From Winogradskyella arenosi (lineage in GTDB: Bacteria; Bacteroidota; Bacteroidia; Flavobacteriales; Flavobacteriaceae), in the NCBI RefSeq assembly GCF_003337305.1, contig NZ_QPJO01000002.1, forward strand, positions 186,001-250,000: DNA of 64,000 nucleotides, written 5' to 3'. Shown here one piece after another: positions 63,650 to 64,000 of the stretch. The stretch's first letter is position 1. Each line of letters begins with the position of its first letter. The position numbers and the translations under genes are program-made. The notes under the pieces were generated by a model. It did no database searches and was not told where the DNA came from. It saw only the letters and a list, made by a program, of their open reading frames with translations.

Positions 63650-64000
63650 TTATCGTCGTAATGCAAAGTGGCCTTTAACTTGAAATTGTTCTCCGTTTTG
63701 AATAACATTGGCCACAAACCAATAATCTCCGGCTGGCATATTGCTGTTATTGTAGCGCCCATCCCAACCTGGAGAATCGTGACGAAGTTGTGTTAACAGT
63801 TTTCCAGTTCTATCATAAATAGAAATTACCGTCCCCGGAAGCGTTTCAACACCTGTAATGTGCCAGGTATCAAAGTCCCCATCATTATTAGGGGTCATGT
63901 GTTTTGGGGTGTCAATGACAACAACTTCATAACTAAGGTTTCCACATCCATTGAGATCTCTAACGGTTAAAGTATTGAGACCTATAGGAACATTGTAAAA
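63650..64000 (-). CDS. T9SS type B protein, C-terminal part (cut by right edge)
   Basis: The reading frame is open to the window edge: before the first visible ATG the frame reads NLSYEVVVIDTPKH, preceded by LTVRDLNGCG of a SprB-like repeat, so the apparent start at 63898 is internal. The last 80 or so residues match the sorting domain of the neighbouring 1894-residue protein (HITGVETLPGTVISIYDRTGKLL and GWDGRYNNSNMPAGDYWF). The entry to the domain reads KHMTPNNDG where the others have FFTPNGDG. It is a fifth paralogue in the cluster, same direction as the giant gene. The N-terminal part and size are unknown. Confidence 0.85.
   Translation of the reverse strand, partial: FYNVPIGLNTLTVRDLNGCGNLSYEVVVIDTPKHMTPNNDGDFDTWHITGVETLPGTVISIYDRTGKLLTQLRHDSPGWDGRYNNSNMPAGDYWFVANVIQNGEQFQVKGHFALRR

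Overview
The window looks like chromosomal DNA of a marine-type Flavobacteriaceae (Bacteroidota). Four things point there. The DNA is AT-rich and Shine-Dalgarno sites are largely absent. Several promoters fit the Bacteroidota pattern TTTG-N19-TAnnTTTG. There are many type IX secretion (T9SS) cargo proteins with type A or type B C-terminal sorting domains. The tmRNA encodes the tag GENNYALAA. No tRNA, rRNA, CRISPR array, intact insertion sequence or prophage was seen.

Layout. 1-5107: three sulfatases in a row (the first cut by the window edge) facing a lipoprotein formylglycine-generating enzyme that has both catalytic cysteines, so the sulfatases and their probable activator sit together, as in a sulfated-polysaccharide utilisation locus. 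5306-7858: a T9SS type A secreted protein. 8137-8579: tmRNA and its terminator, followed by a REP-like hairpin element. 8955-14344: a saccharopine-dehydrogenase-like enzyme, then a minus-strand membrane cluster (DUF1361 broken by an in-frame stop, DUF2809, CreD, a winged-helix regulator, a membrane protein) carrying two copies of a shared operator-like inverted repeat. 14458-28288: housekeeping and stress genes, including B12-dependent ribonucleotide reductase, a fluoride channel, an M49 peptidase, a LysE/LysR divergent pair, mnmD with two lipoprotein genes, and ilvE.

28542-31031: a TPR-histidine kinase and LuxR-type response regulator pair, the kinase frameshifted at a run of nine A. 31183-35470: an outer-membrane DUF5723 protein, a YceI lipoprotein and grpE-dnaJ. 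35779-40977: a tight five-gene operon with a NatAB-like ABC exporter, an MscS channel, a predicted outer-membrane protein and a sigma-54-type response regulator lacking a DNA-binding domain. 41213-50499: PPK2, an AI-2E family permease, lysA facing an ACT-domain gene behind a 16-bp palindrome, sucC, a DUF1456 protein, an esterase and uvrB. 50590-64000: five large secreted proteins with T9SS type B domains, TIG, lamin-tail, choice-of-anchor-L and SprB-like modules and long internal repeats, one of 1,894 residues.

The most interesting items are the sulfatase/lipoprotein-FGE pairing, the A9 frameshift in the sensor kinase, the five-gene envelope operon, the shared operator of the CreD cluster, the ACT-domain gene and palindrome opposite lysA, and the repeat-rich T9SS cluster.
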